A stretch of 64,000 bases of DNA from Lentinula raphanica (lineage: Eukaryota > Basidiomycota > Agaricomycetes > Agaricales > Omphalotaceae), in the NCBI GenBank assembly GCA_027919835.1, contig JANVFP010000002.1:558001-622000 (forward strand), read 5' to 3'. How positions within the stretch are numbered: the stretch's first letter is position 1; the number at the start of each line of letters is the position of its first letter. Shown here piece after piece: positions 24,254-34,814 of this stretch. A program made the translations under genes and the position numbers. A model generated the notes under the pieces. That model was not told where the DNA came from and searched no databases. It was given only the letters and a program-made list of their open reading frames with translations.

Positions 24254-25338
24254 CTACATGAAATCTTCCTCCAGATCTTTGCCTGTCTTTCTAGGCTCGT
24301 TTGTATCTTCATCTTCATCATCGTATTCCCCGCTGAAGAGGGAGTCATACGATCGCGCGGCTTTCTCGGCTTCCCTAGTCCGCGCCAGTTCCAAGTCTGC
24401 CTTTTTCTGGCAAATAGAGACAAATGAGCACTCAGAGACAACGAAGTGAACAGTTAGAGGTTACTGCTCACTTTTTCTGCGGCAGCAGCTCGACGAATGG
24501 AGGATTCCTTCTTGACTCTATCAATTCGCTCCTGCTCATGATCCACTTCTTTTCTACTTTGGTTTTGTTCAACCGGTTGACGATGGGGTTTTCACGCTTG
24601 GCGACATGGACTGAGTACACAAACGATCAGTTCAACTAGAGATATGAACAGAAAACTAGAGATGAAAGTATGAGACTAACCTCGCTTCACCTATCACCAG
24701 AACTTTCAGCAGTAAGCCAACTAACGTCTACTTTCGACCTTGGAATATTCACCCGTTTATCATTGTGGAAAGAGACTTGCCCTACAGCCATGTCTCCTGT
24801 TTTCTGGATGGAATTGCCTTCAATCGGAGAGGTCTTTTTGGGGTGATGATTCGCAAAGGCGCACTTTCAAGTTATCTGCAGGCGTGTAGATCACGGTAAG
24901 ATTGTCCTTCTTGTTTCCTAGTGAGACAGAAGTTAAGCTACTAGAGCTAATAGTTAGAAACAGGGACGTACCTTCGATGGAATTAGCTTTGACGAGCTGA
25001 GCACAGTCTATCAGCAGAGGCTCCGGTATAGCTTCCCAAGACATAGATTCAGGCATGCGAAGGTACACATGAGCGGAGGATAGTTTGTCTACGTGGAACC
25101 ACACATCCTGGGGCCAGGCGTATTTGATGAGCTCTTCATCTACGGAGAACGCGAAAAGACATAAATCAGTATCGAATTGAGACAACCCAAAGCTGAAATG
25201 CACATTACTTTCGACTTTATCGCGGCCCATATAGATAGTCGCAGCAGGCGAAACAGCTTTTCACTCGAGATTAGAGCATGGCCAGGTAATCGCTCAATAA
25301 TCAGTGTCTATACCTGCAGATGTGAAGAAAAGAACCAT
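24254..25338 (-). CDS. CCDC25: CCDC25-like protein (NFACT-R domain, Jlp2 homolog)
   Basis: Start at 25338: MVLFFTSA, then after an intron [16 protein letters not shown], then after another intron [28 protein letters not shown]. This is the NFACT-R/DUF814 fold that binds nucleic acid in NEMF- and CCDC25-type proteins. Next come [27 protein letters not shown] segment and [17 protein letters not shown]. The second half is a charged coiled coil ([36 protein letters not shown]) ending [17 protein letters not shown] and stop at 24254. Human CCDC25 is reported as a membrane DNA sensor; the fungal copy lacks an evident membrane segment, so that role should not be carried over. Small nuclear/cytosolic protein of about 210 residues, the usual length. 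Confidence 0.88.
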
Positions 25339-25779
25339 GGTGGAAATAAAACACAAAGCTTAACTCTGAATCCGGCCAGAATATTGTCATGTGGCTGTGA
25401 TGGCTCATTACCGTACAGCTTACAGCTAAGTTTAACCTCGACTGTTTTCTGCTTTCATTTGCAAACAAGGCTTGCATTGACTATGTACATTGATACACGA
25501 ACCGATAGACTATGCTACAACGATAACACACAGCAGTTTGATAAAACATTGTCAATGGGTAACACTCTCAATAGAGTCGCGCAAGATAGTGAGAGGAGTG
25601 TTGTTGAATGAGAATGAGAAATTAAATGCCAAAAAACTCGTCAAGCGGCACGGACCCGCCAGCGAGTGAATAGTATCCATGTCCTGTAAGGTTATCTACG
25701 AGGACAGAGTTGATGGAAGCTGCGGAAAAGCTCTGCTCAGAAACCGACCATATACTGTGCTGAAACTGCTTACCTGAGG
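25339..25779. other. Intergenic region
   Basis: 441 bp upstream of the CCDC25-like gene and downstream of the small membrane protein gene. Nothing specific seen. Confidence 0.5.
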
Positions 25780-26270
25780 TCAAGATCTGATATGGGCTGG
25801 CGGCGGTGCATGCAACGGACCAGTGGACACGCTAGTATTGTGAGGATCGGGTGGATATCCAGGGAGTCGATCAGCCTCATAAAGGGGGAGATATTCTGAG
25901 GTCATAGTAGCCAAGTCGCGACTAGAGATTCGTTGCATTGGTGGATAACCGTTACTGGAAGGGGTGCTCGCGCCGGATGTACCGCGTCGGCGACAGAGTC
26001 TGCACCCCGAAACCGCAAGAAACAATGACACAGCAAAGATAGATATGCCTACCAAGCAGATAGAACCAGTGAGTACGACGATGCAGTCTCCGTAGAATAT
26101 GAATACGTACAGAGACCAACCACTATCGCAGTCAGGACCTGACGACTGAGACTACCAGTGTCGTTGATTTGAGGTGGTCCTTCGGAACGAGCTGAGAAGG
26201 GAGCAGCGTCCACTGCATAAAACAAGATCGAGACGCCAAAGGTGACAGAGATCAAGATGATGAAGTTCAT
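25780..26270 (-). CDS. Small single-pass membrane protein
   Basis: Two exons join at VLTAIVVG/GISIFAVSLFL through a GT..AG intron. The N-terminus is a signal peptide (MNFIILISVTFGVSILFYAVDAA), followed by a short outer segment with one N-glycosylation site (NDT). One transmembrane helix ends in the stop-transfer CRLCRRRG. The cytosolic tail is Pro/Ser/Tyr-rich (EYLPLYEADRLPGYPPDP) with LPLY and PGYPP motifs that resemble WW-domain or adaptor ligands. Type I topology, about 145 residues. I do not recognise a named family; similar short proteins with PPxY-like tails occur in basidiomycetes. Confidence 0.7.
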
Positions 26271-27347
26271 TGTGAGAGCTGGTGAGAATGGTATTTCGTG
26301 ATTTCAAAGCGTCGTAAGCGGTCGTTACGAGTGGTATTGCAATTGGCCTTCAGCAAGGGATAGAAGGAGATGGTAAGAGACCAAAGTGAAGCTATTGCGA
26401 GGCGAAAGGTGTTAAACCCACGACGGGCCGATGCTGTGCGATGCTATATATGAAGAACGACGAGGACTATGGAGAGTGCCGGCTGTGAATACCGCCAGAC
26501 GACCACCTCAATGGATGGTGGGGAAAGAAGGAAATTAATCGAAGTCCTTATATACGCGCATCCTAGATGATTGAGTCAACGAAGTTGTCGGACTAGACTT
26601 TGCGAGCCGTAAGGCAAGTAAGCAACCCGGCTGCCTCAAGCTTTGATAGAGTTTGAACTTTTGAATGATTTCATCCTATACTTTCCTATTGCGATAAAAA
26701 TTGCTGTAGAGTCCTTGAAGTTACAAAGAGCACCTGCTGGAAAGCTAAGGAAGTGAGAACGCGGGGATTGGTTTCGTTGGAGACTTGAGCTTGAAAGCTT
26801 GAACACCAGTGCACACGGAGTGCACATTGAGACTGAGTGTAAAGTGCAGGCTGCAAACGTTGCATTGTATCTCCGAGCGCTTAAAAGTTGAATCTCCGAT
26901 CGAGCGCCGGGAAATTTTACACAAAAAAGGCAGGTGGCTTCAGCCTCTTCAGCCAAGTTTTCCGTAGCTTATTCCGACTTCATTGGACATTCGGCCATTG
27001 GCAGTTGGGTATGTTTCCCTGTGAGAACCCCCCATCCAGGTGGAGCCGCCCTGCTGCGTACTTGCCTTCTCTCTCTTTCCTCTCAAAATTCCTTCAATTT
27101 CGATACATGATGACTCTCAACTTGACCGCAGCCTCAATCTGACAAACTACAGGTCCATAAAGGTTCGATAAATGTAGAAAGGCTGATCTGGGTTCCTCCA
27201 TGTACATTGATTACTTGTGGACTGAGTCCTTCTGAGTCACTGCTTTAGTACTACAAGGTTATCAGTCATATGGAGCACACAACTTCGACTGCGGGGCCAC
27301 AGATATCAATACACATTCGTTTGCTGTTACAAAGTTTTCTTTACTTT
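26271..27347. other. Intergenic region
   Basis: 1,077 bp. The part near 26271-26560 is the promoter of the small membrane protein. The rest has scattered short open frames without protein character. No RNA gene or repeat recognised. Confidence 0.5.
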
Positions 27348-28993
27348 CTAAAAATCTACCTTCGTCAGAATCTGATCAGCTCTGCCTAAAACATCTGCAA
27401 CGCCTTTCAATCCTGCTTGGGCGAGCGATACATCCAAATCAGCAAGGATGATTTTGATTACCTGTTCCACGCCTTCTTGTCCAGCCAGAGCCGCACCGTA
27501 CACCCATGGTCGGCCAACTGGAGATTTAATAGTGAGCTAGTGTACCGGCGTGAACTTGGGAAACGCAAAGGACGTACGGAGTACAGCTTGGGCACCAAGA
27601 GCCATTGCTTTGATGATATCACTCCCAGTCCGAATTCCAGAATCGAACATGACAGTGAACTTTCCAGATTTCTGGGCCGCTCGTACCTTTTGAGACTTCA
27701 TGATGCTTTCCAGAGCATAGATCGAAGGAATAGCGCCGTCAAGCTGTCTACCGCCTGCACAACAAATGTAAGATCAGTTGTTTGCTTCGGATCTTTACTC
27801 AGAGAAATTTCCGAACCATGGTTCGAGACGACAATGCCATCAGCTCCGATATCGATAGCCATTTCAGCGTCCTGATTAGAGAATAATCGATAAGGTTCCA
27901 TCCAATTTGAACAAAAGCTACGATCGCTTACATCCACATGCTGAATCCCTTTCAAGATCAACGGTCCCTCCCAAGCATCTCTCAACGGTTTCACATCCTC
28001 CCATGAACGGTAGAAACCAAAGTTCGCCTCTGCAAGCCACGCATATCCCAACTGGGCTGCCTCCTTCGCCGCTGGGTCCCCTTCGACGAGTAGCTTCTGC
28101 TTGGCTACTGCATCATAAGGGAACTCGGGTATATCATCCGTAGGCTTGCGTCCGAGTCTGGACATGAAGACAGGATCAGAGCTTCCTACCTGGGTCCCGA
28201 CTCCGTGACCGAACGGGAGATATGAACGTTCCAGATCATGCGGTCTCCATCCCAGAGACATGGTATCAAGCGTCAAGACGAGTCCGGTGAAGCCATTCTC
28301 CTTGGCTCGCTTCAACAAAGAAAGCGTCACTTCTTCGTGTCTAGGCCTTCAACACACAGAAGATCAGAAATCACTGTGATGATCAGTAGATTGATAACTT
28401 GCCAGTAGAGTTGATACCATCGAGGACCATTGCCACTGGCCTGTGCAACTTGTTCGATGCTGCGCGTGGATGCAGAACTCATGATGAAAGGCACTCCTAA
28501 TTTGGCCGCAGCTTTAGCTGGGGCATACTCGCCTTCTGCTGTGAAGGTGCCTTGCACTCCCACTGGACCAAGCAACAGAGGACTGGGGTAAGTAACACCG
28601 AATAAAGTGACCTATATAGTAGAACGACATCAAGAAGAGATCCAAGGATCTACAACAAGCGCACCCTCAAGTCCCGATTGTTACAAGGAACAAGCATACG
28701 GGGAATGATTCGAAACTTGTTCATAGCGATCGTGTTTCCTGTGTAGGTTGACCATGTGCCCGCACTTCCTCCAGAGTAAAGGAACGATCCTGATTGTGAG
28801 CATTGAGTGAATGAATAACTTGAAAACAGCTTTTACACTGCATACCGGGTTGATCTTTGAGTTTCTCGATAGCTTTCTTTTCAATCTCCTCGAACACTAC
28901 AGTTCCAAGCGGTTCAGGCCCCTTTCCACTCAGATATATCTCTCGCATATAGGTTCCCCATTGTGGAATGCCGTCAGAGGAAACGTTAGACAT
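27348..28993 (-). CDS. FMN-dependent 2-hydroxyacid dehydrogenase/oxidase (lactate oxidase-like)
   Basis: A flavoenzyme oxidising L-2-hydroxyacids such as lactate. Start at 28993 (MSNVSSDGIPQWGTYMREIY). Exons continue with FRIIPRMLV, PLLLGPVGVQGTFTAEGE and PFIMSSASTRSIEQVA, then WYQLYW. After a join comes LLKRAKENGFTGLVLTLDT, GPLILKGIQHV, and DAEMAIDIGADGIVVSNHG spliced to GRQLDGAIPS, which carries the catalytic His. FDSGIRTGSDIIKAMALGA and PWVYGAALAGQEGVEQVI hold the FMN phosphate site. Stop at 27348 after LTKVDF. All catalytic motifs are present. The long insertion GHGVGTQVGSSDPVFMSRLG is typical of lactate 2-monooxygenase-like members. No organellar targeting sequence seen. Confidence 0.88.
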
Positions 28994-29446
28994 GGTGCAG
29001 CCGTAGGAGAATGTGAAGGTTTGGATTCAAAGGCTTGCGAAGTGTCTGAGAAGAATCTTGATATCGATTGGGTGCATTACTTAAATAGCTGTGGCTTGAT
29101 GTTGACTGAATGAGCAGGACAAAGCGATCATTGTCGGGTGATTCGAATCCGGGTATTTTTTAACTGGGGCCGGCAGCCTGGTCTCCTTCCTATAGTATGC
29201 ACTACACCTCAGAGAGGCAAAATCATCAGCGAATTTTCACTTCAACTTCAACTTCAGCTTCGCAAAGCCCAATAGGCAATTTCAATCAAAGCTCCCCTGT
29301 CGGTAAAGCTCCTTCCTATGCCTACTTACAGGCCGGCTATCTAACAGTGCTTCTGCAGTAAGTACTAATGAGTTTGATACAGACAACAGTGTCATGGCTT
29401 CCAATAACACAGTACATAGTGAGATATGATGCTAGCAGATTGAAGG
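28994..29446. other. Intergenic region
   Basis: 453 bp between the dehydrogenase start and the end of esterase copy 1. It contains a short run of ttcaacttcaacttcagcttc (near 29240). Nothing else seen. Confidence 0.5.
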
Positions 29447-31819
29447 TCAGACCGGGTTCGCCAGTATGACCTTAGTCACCAAGCTCATAGCGCTCTCTCG
29501 ATAATCATCCTGAGAGAGACTCAAAGCAGGGAAACCATCATTGAACTGTAACATGTTGGGCGAACTATTGGTGTATTGTGGCCACTCTATTCCAGTATTC
29601 CCATTAGGATCGAGGTTTGCAGCAAAGCGGATGAGATAATCTGCCATGTCTCCTCCACCGTAAACGTTCAATGTATCGGTACCGTGAGCCTTAAAGTTCA
29701 AAGAGCAACGTCTGATGAGAAGAAGAGACTGTTGAGGAAATACCAGCTTACTGATCCCAGAACCGGTAAATCCTTCAATCGTTTGCTAACTTTGGGGAAA
29801 CTCAGTAGAGAGCGGTAATAAACAACCCGAGCCTGATTCGAAAAGCACGTACTGAAAGACCAGATAGGTTGTTTACCACTGAGATTCTGCAGGAAGAACC
29901 GACGAGGAGCTTGAAACGCAGCATCGCCTTGGAATGCAGAAATTCTCTTAAACTCGGGCGTGATAGCATTGTATATACTGGTGTTGAAAGGAGAGCCTTG
30001 AGTGATATCGGCAGGATACCCTGTCAACAGCTGAGCCAAGTCCGACTCTGATATCTTTGGAAACACTGTTCGAATATAAGTGGAGAGTTCGGATTGCGTC
30101 CTACGGATGGAAAACATTTAGTTGCCGCGTTTGTTTACCAGAAATAATGAGCCTCTTTACGTGATGTTCAAATTTGAGAGAGAGAACAAAGTACCTTCAT
30201 CATCACAATCGCCTGCGAGCGTATTTGACAATGAGAAGCCGAAGTTCGAACGCAGATTTGAGATACGTACCGCTCACGATTGGAATACTAGCTACCTGAC
30301 CTTGCTGTACCAATTTCTGTGGGTCGTCGGATAGTAATACACCATCCGCACGGGGAAGCCATGGAAAGTTAAGAGACTATTAGAAAGTCGATGATTACTA
30401 GTCACTCATGTACGACACATATCCTTACCTGATATGAAATTATACTAGATGCGTCAGCCACGGCAGCTTTTATGAGCGGGTATTCGACGCCTCGCATGCA
30501 ATTCAGTGTATCATTGGAGCCAGAACACCCTGTAGCTTCAACCATTGCATCGTAATCTACCACCGTCGTGATTCGTGAGCATAGAATGTTCAGGTCTTCG
30601 GATTATATTGTCAATCAAGCATTGCGCACATTTCTGACCATGGGTAATGTCTCCCACAGGGATGGGAGAACCCGACTGCATGAAACCTGCACGGAATAAA
30701 CACTCTGTGTCACCACCATTGGCAACCATATGCAATGCCACTGAAATAGCACCAGCACTTTGCCCCCAGCTTGTTTCAACAAATTGATATCGATAGCATG
30801 AACGGCAACACGAGTGACAGACCAATGTAGCACTCACATGGTAACTTTCTTTGGGTCTCCTCCGAACGCCTCTATGTACTTTTGGACCCATCTGAATGCT
30901 TCCCGTTCTGGTGATAGAAGAGTGAATTCTCGAGACATGATTTTTCAATCGAGTATCCTACTCACGATCTTGTAAGCCGAGATTTCCTACCCCTGCATCT
31001 TTGACTTCCTGACTGGCCAAAAATCCAAACGCTTCGAGGAACGTTGGGAATTCTCGCAATAACGACTAGGTTTAGACTAACCTGTCACTCGATAGTTCAT
31101 GGAAACATAAATCACGGGTTCGTCAAGTTCAATAGAACGCTGAACAATAGTCGCCCCATCATACCTAAATAGAACATGTAAATATGTTCTCGAATTCTGT
31201 GTATAACGTACATTTGAGGACCTCCCAGTTCAAAGCCACCTATCAAGAATTAGTGATCTCTCTAGGGCCCCGAGGTTATATGTAACATAGAACGATTAAT
31301 AACCTCCAAAGATCCACTGTTGTCAACTGAGTTTCAGATACACAGAAACCACAAGTTACTGAGAGCATGAGTCACATACCACGAGAACAGGTAGTTCAGA
31401 TGAGGCCGTTGCAGTAGCAGGTCTGATGACATTGATAGTAAGACAGTCCTCGTCGTCTGGGAATATAAAGCCATAGATGCTGTTTATAATGCAGTCGATG
31501 ACCTCGTCTGGAAGTCCTGACATATTAGGAAGATGCAGGGGTTGTTGGGGGCATGCAGGACCCATCGACGTTGCAGAGAACGACATATTATACGGCAGGA
31601 TGGGCTGCGGGAGATTGAAGCGAAGAGGGCCGAGGCTACACGACGGAGTTGTCAGTCAATAGGACGATCATTTGAACCTATATGAACATCAAAAATAAGA
31701 ACAATCATACGGAGGCTGAGCAAAGGGTATGCCCAGGAATTCTTCAGTATCTCCCGACCTAACGCCCGTTACGGTAGCAGAGTCCAGTACAACAGTGGGA
31801 CTGGCGAGGGGACTGGTGG
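29447..31819 (-). pseudogene. Type-B carboxylesterase copy 1, body; disrupted at its 5' end
   Basis: The exons match esterase copy 2 (40842-43217) block by block. Examples are SMGPACPQQPLHLPNMSGL, GFIFPDDEDCLTINVIRPATATAS, ESDLAQLLTGYPADITQGSPFN and HGTDTLNVYGGGDMADYLIRFAANLDPN with the catalytic His. The nucleophile motif is GQSAG instead of GESAG; the Ser is kept. All these exons remain open. The first exon is cut at 31819, where a 6.76-kb transposon begins; its remaining codons lie at 38588-38638. A second transposon sits in the start codon. So the gene has lost its signal peptide and promoter but little else, and was inactivated recently. Confidence 0.9.
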
Positions 31820-31965
31820 TAGACTCGTACCCAGTCGGCTAGTACGGCCCGGTGACGTTCGATGACAAGTCGATCGAAGTACGGGCTCGAAGAGCCGACT
31901 GGGCTCATTTAACCGTAGTTTAGTAGAGATGGTTTTAGCGCTCGTTGAATAAAATAACTTCGACG
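31820..31965. repeat. Left terminal inverted repeat of the helicase/DUF6589 element
   Basis: Mirrors 38430-38578 imperfectly. Shared tracts include tagactcgt-cccagt, cgactggg, tttaaccg, agatggttt and gaataaaat-acttc. It also contains its own hairpin: cccagtcggct near 31830 pairs with agccgactggg near 31893. Confidence 0.85.
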
Positions 31966-32142
31966 CGAAAAATATACGACCTGTACAAACCTCTACCGAT
32001 TCCCTCAAAACGCGCTCAATCTCTTCGTATTGAATCATCGGACCACCTAGCGAAGTCCGAATTTCTATTCATACGTTTTGTATTGAGTTATTCACGCGTT
32101 TATGTCAGGTGTTCCCTGGTGTTCCCAAGCTTTCCCGCCGAC

Positions 32143-34814
32143 ATGCCTTTTGTTGCGTTGACTGAAGTCAACCCAATAATTGCTAGGCAGGCCGAGTTCT
32201 CACTCTGTAACACATTCGACATCCCCGCTCTGCATGACTTTCAGATACAAGCCGGTCATAATGTTCTGAAGGGAAGGAATACCATTCTAGATGTACCTAC
32301 TGGAGGAGGCAAAACCCTCGCTTTTTTCTACGCTCTCTTCTACTATTGGACCCCCGGTACCTCATATCAACGGACCAAGAAAATAACACTCGTCGTTAGT
32401 CCACTGGTTGGGTTGATGGAGGCGCAGGCAGAGCTGTTGAATGAGAAGGGAGTGCCTGCGATAGCCTTGAGTTCATCAACTCCAAACTTGGAGGCTGCAC
32501 TAACGGTACGTGGTTTTGAGGTATCTCTTGTTCCAGACCAATAATCTCTCTTTGACTGATAGGATTTTGGGAATAACTCGTATCGTATTGGTTTCATTGG
32601 GCCTGAAATGGCTCGTAGTCCCTTGTTCCATAAACGAGTGGTGGAATGCCCAGCCTTCCAGACCAATCTCATAGCTGTCAACATAGATGAAGGTCACTGT
32701 ATATCTGAATGGGGAACTGATGATTTCCGCTCGGATTATGCTCGCCTCTCTGAACTGCTTGCCAAACTCCCAAGCGACGTCCCTGTTCTCACTGCTTCTG
32801 CAACACTTGCCCCCGAAGTCATACAAGATATCGAGATGAAATTAGGCCTTGGGCGAAAATGCGAGCGCATCTCTGTATCGAACGAGAAACCGAATGTTGC
32901 TATATCTGTGCGGATCATGCAACATCCGCAAGACTCATTTGCCGATCTCATATTCCTATTCCCAAATCAACCTACGCCCAACGCTGAGGACTTTGATCAA
33001 ACCCTGATATATGTCAACAGTCGGCAAGAAGCAGAGCAAATCCAGGATTTCTTACGAAGACATTCACCGGAATCCATTCCAAAAGTGGCGTTTGAATTCT
33101 TTCATCGATTCATTGACCATTCCGACAAAACAAAGATACATGAAGGGATCTCAAGTGGCCGCTTACGTGCAGTGTCTGCTACTGATGCTCTCGGAATGGT
33201 AAGTCATAGCTGGCTCCCTGGCTCACTTCCACTACACTAATTGACACATATTGGGTAGGGACTCGATTTCCGTAAAGTGAAATGCGTTATCCTGTGGATG
33301 GCTCCGCGTACATTTAATTCCCTTATACAGAAAATCGGACGCTGTGCGCGTGTCTTCGCCGAACTTGGTGAAGCTGTTCTATTCATCACTCAAAGTGCAT
33401 TCAAGCGTTTTGCGGCCGAGTTTGAGCTTGGCTGCGAAGATCAGTCTGCACCTGAATGGGAAGCTGTTGGGTCATTGGGAGAAGATGGAGAAGATGGAGA
33501 GGATGACACAGAGGAAGATGAACAAGATGGTCCGCTTGAGTCTATCACAGAGCCGGATGAAGGAGAGAACGATGAAGATGAAGAGCCCCAGAACAAGGAC
33601 GCTAGTGATCATACATGCCCGACATTCCGACGAGTCAGGCGCAAAAAATTCAAGACCTATATCGAAGCTCGTGACCAGTGGTTCCTTGCATGGTTTGTTG
33701 TTACCGAGGAGTGTCGCCGCATTCCTTGGAACAAATTTTACGGTAATGATTCAAAAGGTATGAGCATGCTCTCGCTTACCTTTCTTTGGTTCTCACTACA
33801 AGATTAGAAAAACTTCCATTGGCCGTTACACCCGCTCAAGCACGCTGCTGTGACAACTGTGAACCAGCAAATTTTCCTGTCAAAACCGTCCGCCTCACCG
33901 ACCCTGCACAACTTCAGGTTCCAAAGCGGCTACGGAAAAGTTCAATCGAGCTCTATAGTGCTGTGGTCATCCGCCTGCAAACCATGCGCGAAGCCATTGT
34001 TGACCGTGTGTATGGGTCTGTTCAGGGCCTGATCACAGGCAAGGCCATCCTTTCGGATGAAGTCATTCATACACTGGCAGAACGTGCTCGAGCTGTCACA
34101 ACACTCCCTCTACTTCAACAGCAGGTGCGCTGGCACTTTTCCTCGAGATATGGAGAAGAAGCTGTGGCCGCAATCAACGATGTTGTTTCTCAGTTCCGTG
34201 ATCCCGCGGAAGAGGTCCGTTTAGAGCGTTTAAGGGAACAAGCCTTCAAGAGACTCTCCAACATAGCCAGACAAGATTTTCGTGCAAAACTAACAAGGAT
34301 TTCAGATGCTTGCTTTGCGGCTGTTGAACGAGTTTTACGAATGGATGACTCCGGTAAATCTGTCAAGTTATGCAAACCATTTCTCTCACTTCCTCGCCGC
34401 AATGTATGTATTACATTGCTTGTTCATTTATATATCATTTTGAATCTTATACAGGTACATCCGGGATACTATATCATCAACGAGCGGCCAATTTCGATGG
34501 CCAATATCCGGAAAAGTGTTGTCCGTGGAACTGTATACTCATCAGTTGAAGCATATGCCGAAGATTGGCATTGTATGTTCACTAATGCTCGCCGTTATAA
34601 TGAAGATGAATCCCAAATATACCGAGACTCTGTATCACTGGAAGCTGTTTTTGACTTTACCCTTGTTAATGCTGCAAGAGAAGAGCAGCTTCCCTTCGAA
34701 GGTGGTCTGATGGTACGTACAGTTGTTTTTCATCCATGGCTTGTTGCTCAACTACCGCAATGGTTTACAGACAGTGTAATGTAATTGCAGACTACAAGTA
34801 TCAATCAAACATAG
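32143..34814 (+). CDS. RecQ-family helicase fused to a C-terminal bromodomain
   Basis: Six exons (32143-32505, 32563-33198, 33259-33757, 33808-34403, 34455-34712, 34791-34814) give about 791 residues. Helicase motifs in order: Walker A PTGGGKT (~res 50), DEGHCISEWG (motif II, the usual DEAHCISQWGHDFR), LTASATLAPEV (III), TLIYVNSRQEAEQI (IV), ATDALGMGLDFRKVKCVI (V), and IQKIGRCAR (VI). A strongly acidic linker (EDGEDGEDDTEEDEQDG) follows. The RecQ zinc region is kept as ECRRIPWNKFYG ... RCCDNC. The C-terminus, about residues 663-770, is a complete bromodomain: ACFAAVERVL, FLSLPRRNVHPGYYIINERPIS and DWHCMFTNARRYNEDES with the acetyl-lysine-binding Asn. An earlier in-frame ATG (31945) would start within the left TIR and is unlikely. 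An alternative last acceptor (34770) would end at 34779. It lies tail-to-tail with the DUF6589 gene, whose stop overlaps this one by 14 bp. Confidence 0.9.

Noticed and set aside
29130..29165. tRNA-like T arm (gattcgaatccggg)
   Set aside because: The flanking stems do not pair and no A box lies upstream at the proper distance.
31945..32142. N-terminal extension of the helicase from the ATG at 31945
   Set aside because: It would begin inside the left terminal repeat, contains no conserved helicase residues, and the ATG at 32143 gives a normal start for the Q-motif region.
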